A stretch of 64,000 bases of DNA from Prevotella sp. (GCA_024697645.1 JAILFH010000093.1:1-64000); one strand, 5' to 3'; numbered from the stretch's first letter, positions 34,079-44,045 are shown. The notes: generated by a model not told the origin, from the sequence alone. A program made the numbers and translations.

Positions 34079-35293
34079 ATGAAAATGAAATATAATATCA
34101 TTTCAGCGGCAATGCTGTTCCTCATGGGCGGCATTATCCTCAGTTCCTGCCGTAGCGATGGTGGTTTCGACTACGACCACTCTGCTCTCTACGTATCGGG
34201 CACAGAGGAAACTCCCGTTGTGAAGTTTGTCGTCGAAGACACGCCGGCAAGTTATGCTGTGACCGTTCAGAGCACAGAGAAAGTGGCCTCCAATGTCAAT
34301 ATGACAATGGTCGTCGACCGCGCTAAAGTGGACGAATACAACAAGGCCAACAAAACCAACTTCTTCGCTATTCCCGAAGGCGCAGTAGAACTTGAGAACC
34401 CACAGGTGACCATTACTGAGGGCAATGCTATCTCATCGGCTGCTACCGTGAAGGTTGTCAGCACTGAGAACTTCGAAGAAGGCTGCACCTATATGATTCC
34501 TGTAACCATTCAGACAGTTAGTGGCGGAATGACAGATATTATTGAAGGTTCGCGTACTATTTATCTTCGCGTATCGCGTGTGATCAACTTCGCTGCCATC
34601 GATGCCGACTACAACGCTTCTTCAAACTTCATCTTCGACGAGGCTATTCCTCTGACTACCTTCACCTACGAGATGAAGATCTATCCCACAGGACTTGCCA
34701 ACAGTGGTCCCCAGCGTTTCTGCGCTCTCGAGCAGGCCGACGAATCGAAGGCTCTGCTGCTGCGCTTTAACGAGGCCAACACTTCCAACAAGTTGCAGGT
34801 GATGACTCCTGCAGGTACGATAATGTCGAACACTGAATTTGCCAACAACCAGTGGTATCTGCTCTCAATTGTATGGGACGGCACCAACCTGTTATTCTAT
34901 GTCAACGGTGTACTCGACAATTCGCTCGCAGGTAAAGATCCCGGTGGTGTCAACTTCCAGCGTTTCGAGATGGGTATGTCTTGGGGCGGTTACAATTCCC
35001 GCCAGTTCTTCGGTCATCGCTTCTGCGAGTTCCGTGTCTGGGACCGCGCTCTTTCGGCTAGTGAGATTCTTGGTGGACTCTGTGGCGTTGCAGCCAACTC
35101 TGAAGGTCTGCAGGCTTACTGGAAGTTCAACGAGGGCGAAGGCCATATCTTCAAGGATGCTACTGGTCATGGATTCGATATGGACTGGACAAAGACCAGC
35201 CGCGCCATCTACGAAGGTGATATGCTGCCTACGGCTGATGCCTATAAGTACATCAAGTGGGTGAAGGACGACATCAACAAGTGCGCCCAGTAA
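34079..35293 (+). CDS. Surface lipoprotein with DUF1735 and LamG-like domains
   Basis: A 404-residue protein with a lipoprotein signal (MLFLMGGIILSSC). A DUF1735 domain covers about residues 30-170 (VVDRAKVDEYNKANKTNFFAIPEGAVEL). A concanavalin-like LamG_3 domain follows at about 185-375 (FTYEMKIYPTG, NNQWYLLSIVWDG, FCEFRVWDRALSASEI). DUF1735 proteins are surface glycan-binding proteins of Sus-like loci; the LamG part probably binds sugar. No catalytic motif is seen. It is the fourth gene of the locus. Confidence 0.87.
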   Translation: MKMKYNIISAAMLFLMGGIILSSCRSDGGFDYDHSALYVSGTEETPVVKFVVEDTPASYAVTVQSTEKVASNVNMTMVVDRAKVDEYNKANKTNFFAIPEGAVELENPQVTITEGNAISSAATVKVVSTENFEEGCTYMIPVTIQTVSGGMTDIIEGSRTIYLRVSRVINFAAIDADYNASSNFIFDEAIPLTTFTYEMKIYPTGLANSGPQRFCALEQADESKALLLRFNEANTSNKLQVMTPAGTIMSNTEFANNQWYLLSIVWDGTNLLFYVNGVLDNSLAGKDPGGVNFQRFEMGMSWGGYNSRQFFGHRFCEFRVWDRALSASEILGGLCGVAANSEGLQAYWKFNEGEGHIFKDATGHGFDMDWTKTSRAIYEGDMLPTADAYKYIKWVKDDINKCAQ

Positions 35294-35347
35294 GTCCAAG
35301 TAAAAGGTAATGAAGTAAAAAAGTAACTTGAAAAAGTAACAATTAAT

Positions 35348-36367
35348 ATGAACAAGAAAATGTTGAAACATTTTGTATATTGCTTTTTCGCCGTGGCTGC
35401 ACTGACACTTACGTCTTGCAGCGACGACGAGAAGTACGACGTGGTGGGAAATCCCAACAACCTCGTCTACTTCAAGGCAAATGCTGAAAACACGTTCACA
35501 GGCATGATTATTCACACACCCGTGGGCGATTTCGGCGACATTGCTGCGAAATTCCCCGTACGCATCTTGCGTCCTGCCACTCAGGACACACATGTCACAG
35601 CAATCATCGACAACTCGATGGTCGCTACTTACAACGAAGCCAATAGCACTAATTATGAGGCTATACCTGAAAGTGCAATCGATGCTTCACAACTATCTAC
35701 AACGATTCGCACTGGCAACACTCAGGCTGAGGATTCTATCGAGGTCTCTATCCGCGAAGATGCACTTGCCTCACTCACTGCTCCCGCCTATCTGCTTCCC
35801 GTTCGCATTGCACAGGTCAGCGGTGACGGTTCCGCCAGCGAGGAGCGTGGCTTCGGCTATGTCATCGTTGAAACTGAAACGAAACTCATCAAGACCATTT
35901 CAGATGCTTCCGAAATGCCAGGGACTCTCCTCACATCATACGATGGATGGACTGCTTCCTACAGTTCTGGCACTAGCATCAATTCCGACGAACTCTTCGA
36001 CCAGAATCTTGGTAATGGTCCGCAGTTGCGTACCGATGCTGACGGCGGCCGTACAACAACGGTTGTTGTCGACATGAAGGAAGAGAAGAAGGTCAGCGGT
36101 TTGCGTGTAGCCCGTTATTGGATGAGTTACTGGGGTGGCTGGTGGATTGAAGAGTATTACTTCTCAAGCGTGAAACTCGAAATCAGCACCGATGGTCAGA
36201 AATTCAGTGAAGTCGGAACTGCTCAGGAAGCCGATATGCCCAAGGCCGATGGCTATCAGCACATTGCTTTCTATGGTGCAGTGCCTGCCCGTTATCTTCG
36301 TCTTACGATTCAGAGCGGAGATTCCTCTGTCTCTAGTCTCGCCGAACTTGGAGTGTATAGCAACTAA
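35348..36367 (+). CDS. Surface lipoprotein with DUF1735 and F5/8 type C (discoidin) domains
   Basis: A 339-residue lipoprotein (ALTLTSCSDDEKYD). DUF1735 occupies about residues 25-165 (MVATYNEANSTNYEAIPESAI), followed by a discoidin-like carbohydrate-binding domain (TTVVVDMKEEKKVSGLRVARY, VKLEISTDGQKFSEVGTAQ, ARYLRLTIQSGD). It is the last gene of the locus and probably a second glycan-binding protein holding the N-glycan substrate near the SusC/SusD pair. A bidirectional terminator follows. Confidence 0.87.
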   Translation: MNKKMLKHFVYCFFAVAALTLTSCSDDEKYDVVGNPNNLVYFKANAENTFTGMIIHTPVGDFGDIAAKFPVRILRPATQDTHVTAIIDNSMVATYNEANSTNYEAIPESAIDASQLSTTIRTGNTQAEDSIEVSIREDALASLTAPAYLLPVRIAQVSGDGSASEERGFGYVIVETETKLIKTISDASEMPGTLLTSYDGWTASYSSGTSINSDELFDQNLGNGPQLRTDADGGRTTTVVVDMKEEKKVSGLRVARYWMSYWGGWWIEEYYFSSVKLEISTDGQKFSEVGTAQEADMPKADGYQHIAFYGAVPARYLRLTIQSGDSSVSSLAELGVYSN

Positions 36368-36398
36368 CGCTATACACCCAAGTTTCAATACATAGAAA

Positions 36399-36436
36399 AA
36401 TCCCCGCATTTCAATAGAAGTGCGGGGATTCTTTGT
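36399..36436. terminator. Bidirectional terminator between the polysaccharide locus and rpsO
   Basis: A perfect 10-bp stem, AATCCCCGCA (36399-36408) with TGCGGGGATT (36421-36430), and a 12-base loop. It is T-rich on the plus-strand side and has a TTTTT-type tract on the minus-strand side, serving both convergent genes. Confidence 0.88.
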
Positions 36437-36452
36437 TTCTTTAATCCGATTC

Positions 36453-36722
36453 TTATCGGCGAAGACCAAGGGCCTTGATCAGAGCACGATAGCGCTCAAT
36501 GTCCTGCTTCTTCAGATAAGTCAGCAACTTACGACGCTTACCAACGAGCATGGTCAGTGAACGTGCAGTGTTGTGATCCTTGTGATTTTCCTTCAAGTGC
36601 TCAGTGAGGTGCTTGATACGGAAAGAGAACAGGGCTACCTGGCTCTCAACAGAACCGGTGTCAGTTGCTCCGTGACCATAGGTCTCGAAGAGTTCAGCCT
36701 TCTTTGCTTTGTCTAAATACAT
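36453..36722 (-). CDS. rpsO: 30S ribosomal protein S15
   Basis: An 89-residue protein starting MYLDKAKKAELFETYG. The signatures TDTGSVESQVALFSFRIKHLTEHLKENHKDH and RKLLTYLKKQDIERYRALI are those of S15. It binds 16S rRNA helices 20-22 early in 30S assembly. A longer in-frame start at 36764 lies in the leader and is not used. It is divergent from typA. Confidence 0.97.
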   Translation of the reverse strand: MYLDKAKKAELFETYGHGATDTGSVESQVALFSFRIKHLTEHLKENHKDHNTARSLTMLVGKRRKLLTYLKKQDIERYRALIKALGLRR

Positions 36723-36849
36723 GTTTTTTGTTTTGATGAATGTTTTGAAATTACATCCAGTCAATGCAAGCCGCCTTCATCAACTTAGCGCACCACATCG
36801 GCTAAATGCACCGGATTTTCCGGTAAAAACAACCTCATTTTGAGAATTG
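36723..36849 (-). promoter_or_regulatory. Structured 5' leader of rpsO
   Basis: The -7 element implies a leader of about 125 bases. It can form a perfect ACCGGA/TCCGGT hairpin (36810-36824) and a TTAGC/GCTAA stem (36785-36805). S15 represses its own mRNA through structured leaders in several bacteria, so this is a candidate S15-binding site; the contact bases cannot be identified by eye. Confidence 0.45.
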
Positions 36850-36855
36850 CGGGTG

Positions 36856-36863
36856 CAAAGTTA
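36856..36863 (-). promoter_or_regulatory. Bacteroidetes -7 element for rpsO
   Basis: TAACTTTG on the minus strand, about 134 bases before the rpsO ATG. Confidence 0.6.
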
Positions 36864-36906
36864 CATATTTTTCTCAGATTAACCAAACTTTTTCAGATTT
36901 TCTTTG

Positions 36907-36914
36907 TAATTTTG
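36907..36914 (+). promoter_or_regulatory. Bacteroidetes -7 element for typA
   Basis: TAATTTTG, 35 bases before the typA ATG at 36949. It makes the in-frame ATG at 36934 unlikely as the start. Confidence 0.6.
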
Positions 36915-36948
36915 CACTCGATTTCAGACATAGTTGTATTTTGAATAT

Positions 36949-38751
36949 ATGAATTCCATCAGAAATATTGCGATTATCGCACACGTTGACCACGGTAAGA
37001 CAACGCTCGTGGACAAGATGATGCTCGCAGGAAAACTCTTCCGCGACGGTCAGGATAACTCTTCACAAGTGCTCGATGCTAACGACTTGGAACGCGAGCG
37101 CGGAATTACGATTCTTTCGAAAAACGTTTCCATTAACTGGAAAGGCACAAAGATTAACATTATTGACACTCCGGGACACGCTGACTTCGGTGGTGAAGTT
37201 GAGCGCGTACTGAATATGGCCGACGGCTGTCTTCTACTTGTCGACGCCTTTGAAGGCCCGATGCCTCAGACACGCTTCGTGCTTCAGAAGGCTCTTCAGA
37301 TAGGACTGAAGCCCATCGTAGTAGTGAACAAGGTTGACAAACCAAACTGCCGACCTGAAGAAGTCTACGAAATGGTGTTCGACCTGATGTTTGCACTGAA
37401 CGCAACAGAAGACCAACTCGACTTCCCCGTTGTATATGGTTCTGCCAAGCAGGGCTGGATGGGCGAAGACTGGCGCACACCAACTGACAATATTGAGTAT
37501 CTGCTGGACAAGATTGTAGAAGTCATTCCGGCTCCGCAGCAATTAGAAGGAACTCCTCAGATGCTCATCACTTCACTCGACTATTCTAATTACACCGGAC
37601 GCATTGCTGTAGGACGTGTTCATCGTGGAACGCTAAAGGACGGACAACAAGTGACTATCTGCCACCGTGACGGCTCTCAGGAGCGCACGAAGATTAAGGA
37701 ACTCCACACATTTGAGGGAATGGGCCACCAGAAGACTGATCAAGTAGACTCAGGCGACATCTGTGCCGTCATCGGACTGGAGAAATTCGAGATTGGCGAC
37801 ACCATTTGCGACCTTGAGAATCCAGAACCGCTGCCTCCGATTGCTATCGACGAACCTACAATGTCTATGCTCTTCACCATCAACGATTCACCCTTCTTCG
37901 GCAAGGAAGGTAAATACTGCACCAGTCGCCACATCGGTGACCGTCTGCAGCGTGAACTGGAGAAGAACCTTGCCCTGCGCGTTGCTCCCTTCGAAGATTC
38001 CACTGACGCATGGATAGTCAGCGGTCGTGGTGTGCTTCATCTGAGCGTGCTTATCGAGACAATGCGCCGCGAGGGTTACGAACTTCAGGTGGGTCAGCCT
38101 CAGGTTATCTACAAGGAAATCGACGGTCAGCGCTGCGAACCCATTGAGGAACTCACCATCAACGTTCCCGAGGAATTCTCCTCAAAGATGATTGATATGG
38201 TTACACGCCGTAAGGGCGAACTGACCAGTATGGAGAATCAGGGCGACCGCGTGAATATTGAGTTCGACATTCCTTCACGTGGTATCATTGGCCTTCGCAC
38301 AAACGTGTTGACAGCCTCTCAGGGAGAAGCCATTATGGCTCATCGCTACAAAGAATACCAACCTTACAAGGGCGATATTCAGCGTCGCCAGAATGGTTCG
38401 ATGATTGCACTGGAGACGGGAACGGCTTACGCCTATGCTATCGACAAACTGCAGGATCGTGGTAAGTTCTTCATCGACCCGGGCGAAGAGGTCTATCTTG
38501 GTCAGGTCGTCGGCGAACATGTTCACGACAACGATCTCGTCATCAATGTCTGCAAGGCCAAGCAGTTGACCAACGTTCGTGCTTCTGGTACTGACGACAA
38601 GGCTCGTATCGTACCAAAAGTAATCATGAGTCTCGAAGAATGCCTGGAGTACATCAAGACCGACGAACTCGTCGAAGTGACTCCGAAGTCAATGCGTATG
38701 CGCAAGACTATTCTCGACCACGATCAGCGCAAAAAGGCCAACAAAGTCTAA
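36949..38751 (+). CDS. typA: Translational GTPase TypA/BipA
   Basis: A 600-residue GTPase starting [25 protein letters not shown]-motifs are present in order: G1 [10 protein letters not shown]2 RERGITI, G3 [13 protein letters not shown]4 NKVDKP. EF-G-like domains III and V and the BipA-specific C-terminus ([30 protein letters not shown]) follow. It acts on the ribosome in 50S assembly and stress-dependent growth. The length is typical. A long hairpin follows 60 bases after the stop. Confidence 0.97.
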   Translation: MNSIRNIAIIAHVDHGKTTLVDKMMLAGKLFRDGQDNSSQVLDANDLERERGITILSKNVSINWKGTKINIIDTPGHADFGGEVERVLNMADGCLLLVDAFEGPMPQTRFVLQKALQIGLKPIVVVNKVDKPNCRPEEVYEMVFDLMFALNATEDQLDFPVVYGSAKQGWMGEDWRTPTDNIEYLLDKIVEVIPAPQQLEGTPQMLITSLDYSNYTGRIAVGRVHRGTLKDGQQVTICHRDGSQERTKIKELHTFEGMGHQKTDQVDSGDICAVIGLEKFEIGDTICDLENPEPLPPIAIDEPTMSMLFTINDSPFFGKEGKYCTSRHIGDRLQRELEKNLALRVAPFEDSTDAWIVSGRGVLHLSVLIETMRREGYELQVGQPQVIYKEIDGQRCEPIEELTINVPEEFSSKMIDMVTRRKGELTSMENQGDRVNIEFDIPSRGIIGLRTNVLTASQGEAIMAHRYKEYQPYKGDIQRRQNGSMIALETGTAYAYAIDKLQDRGKFFIDPGEEVYLGQVVGEHVHDNDLVINVCKAKQLTNVRASGTDDKARIVPKVIMSLEECLEYIKTDELVEVTPKSMRMRKTILDHDQRKKANKV

Positions 38752-38810
38752 ATCAGAACCACCTGACCAAGCCTTACTCAACAACAAAGGCTTTCTCAAA
38801 ATAATTCTAT

Positions 38811-38845
38811 GAGCGATGATTCTCCTCCAAAGGAAATCATCGCTC
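38811..38845 (+). terminator. Possible terminator hairpin after typA
   Basis: A perfect 11-bp stem, GAGCGATGATT (38811-38821) with AATCATCGCTC (38835-38845), and a 13-base loop. No T-run follows, so it may be a processing or stability hairpin rather than a factor-independent terminator. Confidence 0.5.
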
Positions 38846-39018
38846 ATTGCATTCTCCCCACCCTATTCTTCTATCGTGAAACTTTTTACCTTTTATCGAT
38901 TTCGTATCATTATTATCCCTCCTGCTTCGTAAATTATTTCCACAAAATGTTAAATTGTCAAAGATAAAGGGGGCGTTATGCAATAAACCTCCAATGCGCG
39001 CGTTATAAAGATGTAATT

Positions 39019-42000
39019 ATGATGCGACAGCACGGACGTTTGCACATACTCATGCTCTTGCTGCTTGTTCTGGCCGGACTAGTGGCAGGTTGTTCTACGC
39101 AGAAAAACACTGCGAAGAGTCGTTGGTGGCACTCGTTCAATGCTCGTTATAACACTTATTATAACGGAACACTGGCCTATATCGACGGTTCTCTGGAAAA
39201 GGAGAATGGTCACAAAGACAATTTTACTGAAATCATTCCCCTCTACACTGTTGGCAGCAAGCAATCGAAGGAAATCGGTAAAGGAAACTTCGATAAAGCC
39301 ATTGAGAAATGCCAGAAGGCCATCAAGTTGCACAGCATCAAGCACAAACCCGAATGGACCAAGAAGCGCCGCAAAACCGAGCGTGATATTGAATGGCTTA
39401 GCCGAAAGGAATACAATCCTTTCCTCTGGAAAGCCTGGATGCTGATGGGCCGTTCGCAATTCTACAAGGGTGCCTTCGACGAAGCCGCCTCCACCTTCAA
39501 CTACATGAGTCGCCTCTATCAGACGCAGCCCGCCATTTATGGTCGTGCCCGCGCCTGGCTTGCCAAATGCTACATTGAGCAGGAATGGATTTATGATGCT
39601 GAGGATGTCATCCGCAATATGCGCCGCGACAGCATTCATTGGCGGGCTCAGAAGGAATGGGACTACACGATGGCCGATTACTACATCCACACTGGCGACT
39701 ACGAAGAGGCAATTCCCTATCTGCGCAAGACCATCAAGCACGAGATGCGCAAGCGTCAGAAAGCCCGTGAATATTATCTACTCGGTCAACTCGAAGCCGA
39801 ACTTGGTCATAAGCAGGAAGCCTATAAGGCCTATAAAAAGGTAGTGGCTCAGAATCCGCCTTACGAAGTAGAATTCAACGCCCGTATCGCTATGACGGAA
39901 GTGATGGCTGCTGGTCAGGCTAAAAAGATGATTAGCCGTCTGAAGCGAATGGCTGCTTCCGACAAGAACAAGGACTATCTCGACCAAGTCTACTACGCCA
40001 TCGGTAATATCTATCTGGCTCAACGCGACACCGCTCACGCCATTGGCGCCTATGAGAAAGGAAACGAAAAAGCAACTCGCTCAGGCATTGAGAAAGGTGT
40101 TCTGTTGCTGAAACTTGGCGACCTCTATTGGCAAAAGGAGAAGTTCAACGATGCTCAGCGTTGCTATGGTGAGGCCATTGGCTTACTCGACAAGGAACGC
40201 CCCGACTACGAACAACTCTCACGCCGTTCGAAGGTTCTCGACGAACTCGTTCCCTATACTGACGCCGTACACCTGCAAGACTCGCTGCAGGCACTGGCTA
40301 AAATGAGCGAGAAAGACCGCAACGCTGCTATCGACCGCGTCATTGAGGCGCTGAAGAAAAAGGAAAAGGAAGAACAGCGCAAGCAAGCCGAAGCCAATGC
40401 CCAGCAACAGACACAAAGAAATGGCGGAATGGGCAATCGTGGAAACACTCCGAACACAGCCGCCAACAATCAGCAACAGCAAGGGAAATGGTATTTCTAT
40501 AATCCAATGGCTGTTCAGCAGGGTAAGCAGACCTTCGAAAAGCAATGGGGTAAGCGAGAAAACGTCGATAACTGGCAGCGCATCAACCAGACCGTTGTTG
40601 CAGGAATGGGTGGCGAAGAGGGCGAAATGCCTCAGGAAATGCTCGACTCCATTGCACAAGCCCAAGCCGCAGCCGACTCACTCGAGCAAGTCACCGACAG
40701 CGCCCAGAACGATCCTCACAAGCGTGAGTATTATTTGGCTCAGATTCCTTTCACCGAGGACCAAGTTGCTGCCAGCAACCTTGTTATTCAGGACGGCCTC
40801 TATAACTCTGGCGTCATTTTCAAGGACAAACTCGACAACCTTCCTCTGAGTGAGAAACAATTCTACCGTCTGCTGGCCGACTTCCCTGAGTTTGAACAAC
40901 TCGCCGATGTCTATTATCATATGTTCCTGCTCCATTCGCGCAAAGGAGAGTTCGACATTGCCCAAACCTATGTCGACAAACTCGCTGCTGAATATCCCGA
41001 AAGTCAATGGACTACTTTGCTCACCGATCCCTATTTCAAGGAAAATGCCCGCTTTGGTGAACAGATGGAAGATTCTCTTTATGGTGCAACCTATGATGCT
41101 TTCAAGGCCGACCGCTATAGCGAGGTTCGTGCGAATGCCCATATTTCTGAGGAACGTTTCCCCTTGGGAGAAAACCGCGACAAGTTCATATTCATTGGCG
41201 GACTCTCGAAACTCAACGATGGCGATGGCGACGGTTGTCTTGCCGACATGAAATTGCTCGTCGAGAAATTCCCCCAGAGCAAACTGGCCGAAATGGCGGG
41301 TATGATTGTCAACGGCGTGAAGGAAGGCCGCAGATTGCATGGAGGTAAGTTCGACCTGGGTGACGTCTGGAGTAGACGTTCAGTAGTGCTGAGCGACAGC
41401 GACTCCATCTCGGCTCGTGAGTTCTCACCCGAAAGGAACGAGAAGTTCTACTTCATCATCGCCTATCATCCGGATTCTGTCAATCAGAACAAACTGCTCT
41501 TTGAACTCGCTCGTTATAACTTCACTTCGTTCATGGTGCGCAACTTCAACCTCGAGATTGTGGAGACTGATGGTCCTGTCCACATGCAAGTGTCGGGCTT
41601 CCTCAACTACGACGAAGCACGTCAGTATGCGCGTCAACTCTATCAGCAGGAGAACATCATGCGGCTACTTGGAAGTGGAGGCTTACACGAGCCCGGCGAC
41701 ACTATCTCGGGCTCTCGTGCAATCATCATCAGCGAAACCAACCTCCCATTGCTTGGCAAACAGTTTAGTTACGACGACTACGAAGTGTTCTACGAAGAGA
41801 ACTTTGTACCGCTCGAAATCGATAAGCGACCTCTACTCTCCGAACCTGCTGAGATTGGCTATGACGAGGACGATTCAAAATACAGCCTCGGCGGATCTGA
41901 CGATGAGGAGAACGGCGAGGGTATCGACGAGGAAGGAACTGCTCCTGCCGGCGGCGAGTTCTTTGGCGACGATGAAGGCGATACGCCTGTGGCAAATCCC

Positions 42001-42693
42001 GAAGACAATATCATCGTCAACGAGGAAGACGACCTCGCTACACCAAGAGACGATGAAGAAACGATCGTTCCTACTGACGAACCGACTACTCCTGTGAATA
42101 CAGACGATGGTGGAATCACTATTCCCACTGAGGAGACAACGACAACTCCAGTAGAAACTGAAGATGGAGGAATCACCATTCCCACTGAGGAAACAACGAC
42201 AACACCAATAGAAACTGACGACGGCGGAATCACAATTCCCACTGAGGAGACAACGACTACGCCAGTAGAAACTGACGACGGTGGAATCACAATTCCCACT
42301 GAGGAGACTACGGCAACGCCAGTAGAAACCGACGATGGCGGAATCACTATTCCTTCTGAGGAAACAACGACAACTCCAGTAGATACTGACGAGGGCGGAA
42401 TCACAATTCCTACTGAGGAAACTAAGACTACGCCAGTAGAAACCGATGATGGCGGAATCACTATCGCCGATGAGGAAACGACTCAGCCAGAGAATTCAGG
42501 CGATGAATTGATAATCTTAGACGAGCCCACAACTACGACTGAGGACGAGGACATAATTATCCTCGATGAAGACGAGACTGGGACTACGACTTCTGACGAT
42601 AGTGAGGGAGTTATCCTCGACGAGGGCAATAGTCAGGAGAAAGAAGACGGAGCAGAACTCGAAGATGAATATTTCGAACTCGACGGATTCTAA
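39019..42693 (+). CDS. PorW/SprE-type gliding motility / type IX secretion lipoprotein with repetitive acidic tail
   Basis: A 1224-residue lipoprotein (LAGLVAGCSTQK). The segment after the Cys, SRWWHSFNARYNTYYNGTLAYIDG, is the hallmark of SprE/PorW, followed by TPR-like helices up to about residue 400 and again near 600-700, and a beta-rich domain at about 800-960. SprE/PorW is a periplasmic-side component needed for type IX secretion. The C-terminal ~250 residues are strongly acidic and include seven 19-residue repeats (codons 1024-1156), making this protein much longer than PorW relatives. aroA follows after 56 bases. Confidence 0.85.
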   Translation: MMRQHGRLHILMLLLLVLAGLVAGCSTQKNTAKSRWWHSFNARYNTYYNGTLAYIDGSLEKENGHKDNFTEIIPLYTVGSKQSKEIGKGNFDKAIEKCQKAIKLHSIKHKPEWTKKRRKTERDIEWLSRKEYNPFLWKAWMLMGRSQFYKGAFDEAASTFNYMSRLYQTQPAIYGRARAWLAKCYIEQEWIYDAEDVIRNMRRDSIHWRAQKEWDYTMADYYIHTGDYEEAIPYLRKTIKHEMRKRQKAREYYLLGQLEAELGHKQEAYKAYKKVVAQNPPYEVEFNARIAMTEVMAAGQAKKMISRLKRMAASDKNKDYLDQVYYAIGNIYLAQRDTAHAIGAYEKGNEKATRSGIEKGVLLLKLGDLYWQKEKFNDAQRCYGEAIGLLDKERPDYEQLSRRSKVLDELVPYTDAVHLQDSLQALAKMSEKDRNAAIDRVIEALKKKEKEEQRKQAEANAQQQTQRNGGMGNRGNTPNTAANNQQQQGKWYFYNPMAVQQGKQTFEKQWGKRENVDNWQRINQTVVAGMGGEEGEMPQEMLDSIAQAQAAADSLEQVTDSAQNDPHKREYYLAQIPFTEDQVAASNLVIQDGLYNSGVIFKDKLDNLPLSEKQFYRLLADFPEFEQLADVYYHMFLLHSRKGEFDIAQTYVDKLAAEYPESQWTTLLTDPYFKENARFGEQMEDSLYGATYDAFKADRYSEVRANAHISEERFPLGENRDKFIFIGGLSKLNDGDGDGCLADMKLLVEKFPQSKLAEMAGMIVNGVKEGRRLHGGKFDLGDVWSRRSVVLSDSDSISAREFSPERNEKFYFIIAYHPDSVNQNKLLFELARYNFTSFMVRNFNLEIVETDGPVHMQVSGFLNYDEARQYARQLYQQENIMRLLGSGGLHEPGDTISGSRAIIISETNLPLLGKQFSYDDYEVFYEENFVPLEIDKRPLLSEPAEIGYDEDDSKYSLGGSDDEENGEGIDEEGTAPAGGEFFGDDEGDTPVANPEDNIIVNEEDDLATPRDDEETIVPTDEPTTPVNTDDGGITIPTEETTTTPVETEDGGITIPTEETTTTPIETDDGGITIPTEETTTTPVETDDGGITIPTEETTATPVETDDGGITIPSEETTTTPVDTDEGGITIPTEETKTTPVETDDGGITIADEETTQPENSGDELIILDEPTTTTEDEDIIILDEDETGTTTSDDSEGVILDEGNSQEKEDGAELEDEYFELDGF
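42088..42486 (+). repeat. Seven 57-bp in-frame repeats in the PorW-like gene
   Basis: Seven tandem 57-bp units encode 19-residue repeats of the form TPVETDDGGITIPTEETTT. Units differ mostly at third codon positions and a few residues (V/I, E/N/D, T/S/A), so the protein repeat is better conserved than the DNA. Confidence 0.95.
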
Positions 42694-42749
42694 ACCAACA
42701 AGAAGCAACGATCAAACATCAAACTAATAAAATAGACACAAAATATAGC

Positions 42750-44045
42750 ATGAAGAATTCAATCATATATAAACTACAGGCTCCACCCACTCTTCGAGGT
42801 ACGGTGAAACTGCCTGCCTCAAAAAGCATTTCCAACCGAGCATTGATCATCAGTGCACTCGCCGCTGCAAGACAAGAGCAACAGACGGCCGTCATCATGC
42901 CGAAGAACTTGTCTGATTGTGACGATACGGTTGTGATGGTGAAAGCGCTTCGCGACATGCCTCCAGTGATTGATATTGGTGCAGCGGGAACTGCAATGCG
43001 TTTTCTGACTGCCTATCTTGCTGCCACTGAAGGCGAACACGTGATTACAGGTACACAACGCATGAAGCACCGCCCAATCGGCATTCTCGTCAATGCGCTG
43101 CGGCAACTTGGAGCCGACATAGAATACCTCGGTGAGGAAGGATTCCCGCCTCTTCACATACGCGGTCGCCAACTCAAAGGAGGAATGGTGGAGATTCCCG
43201 GCAACATGAGTTCGCAATATGTTTCGGCAATGCTGATGATTGCTCCTGCTCTTGAGAATGGACTTGAACTGCGACTGAAGGGCAACATCATCTCGAAACC
43301 CTATATCGACCTGACGCTCTGGATGATGCGCGAATATGGTGCCGATGCCGACTGGACCAGTGGCGATACCGTAATGGTGCGGCCTCAGCCCTATCAACTC
43401 ATCGACTACTCCATCGAAAACGACTGGAGTTCAGCAAGTTACTGGTATGAGGCGATGTCGCTTACCGCCGACGAAGACGCTGAAATCATTCTGCCTGGAC
43501 TTAAAGACGGTTCGCGTCAGGGTGATGCTGCTGTTCGCTACATCTTCTCGATGCTGGGCGTGAAGACATCATTCGAAACCATTGATGGAGAGCAGGTCGT
43601 AGTGCTTCGCAAGAACAATCGCTCGGTTCCGCGTCTCGACTATGATTTCATCAACTCACCCGACCTCGTACAGACAATTGTGGCAACTTGTGCAGCCAAA
43701 GGAATCCCGTTCCATTTTCGTGGCTTGCAGACACTGAAGATTAAGGAAACCGACCGCATTGAGGCTCTTCGGAAGGAACTGATGAAAGTCGGCGTTGCCA
43801 TTCATGTAGAAAACACAACCGACCTTGTGTGGAATGGTGAGCGTTGCACTCCGACTACAGAACCCATCGAGACTTATGAGGACCATCGAATGGCGCTCTC
43901 CTTTGCCCCACTCGCGCTCGTTTGGCCAGGAATCTCGATTCATCGCCCGAAGGTGGTGACGAAGTCTTATCCCCATTTCTGGGAAGAGATGGAGCGAGCC
44001 GGATTCAGCATCGAAGAGATAAAAGACGAAGAACCTGCATTGTAA
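42750..44045 (+). CDS. aroA: 3-phosphoshikimate 1-carboxyvinyltransferase (EPSP synthase)
   Basis: A 431-residue enzyme with LPASKSISNRALI near residue 22 (PEP/shikimate-binding Lys and Ser), GAAGTAMRFLTAY (the GNAGTAMR-like loop with Ala for Asn), RMKHRPIGILVNALRQLGA and KIKETDRIEALRKEL. It makes EPSP from shikimate-3-phosphate and PEP in aromatic amino acid synthesis. The length is usual. It is followed on the same strand by a small Cys-rich protein gene and a UvrA paralog. Confidence 0.95.
   Translation: MKNSIIYKLQAPPTLRGTVKLPASKSISNRALIISALAAARQEQQTAVIMPKNLSDCDDTVVMVKALRDMPPVIDIGAAGTAMRFLTAYLAATEGEHVITGTQRMKHRPIGILVNALRQLGADIEYLGEEGFPPLHIRGRQLKGGMVEIPGNMSSQYVSAMLMIAPALENGLELRLKGNIISKPYIDLTLWMMREYGADADWTSGDTVMVRPQPYQLIDYSIENDWSSASYWYEAMSLTADEDAEIILPGLKDGSRQGDAAVRYIFSMLGVKTSFETIDGEQVVVLRKNNRSVPRLDYDFINSPDLVQTIVATCAAKGIPFHFRGLQTLKIKETDRIEALRKELMKVGVAIHVENTTDLVWNGERCTPTTEPIETYEDHRMALSFAPLALVWPGISIHRPKVVTKSYPHFWEEMERAGFSIEEIKDEEPAL

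Noticed and set aside
36723..36764. Extended N-terminus of S15 from 36764
   Set aside because: S15 proteins begin with the MYLDKAKKAEL-like sequence; the extra 14 codons belong to the leader.
41859..42461. 200-codon minus-strand frame rich in IPPSSVSTGVV repeats
   Set aside because: It is the antisense shadow of the 57-bp repeats in the PorW-like gene.
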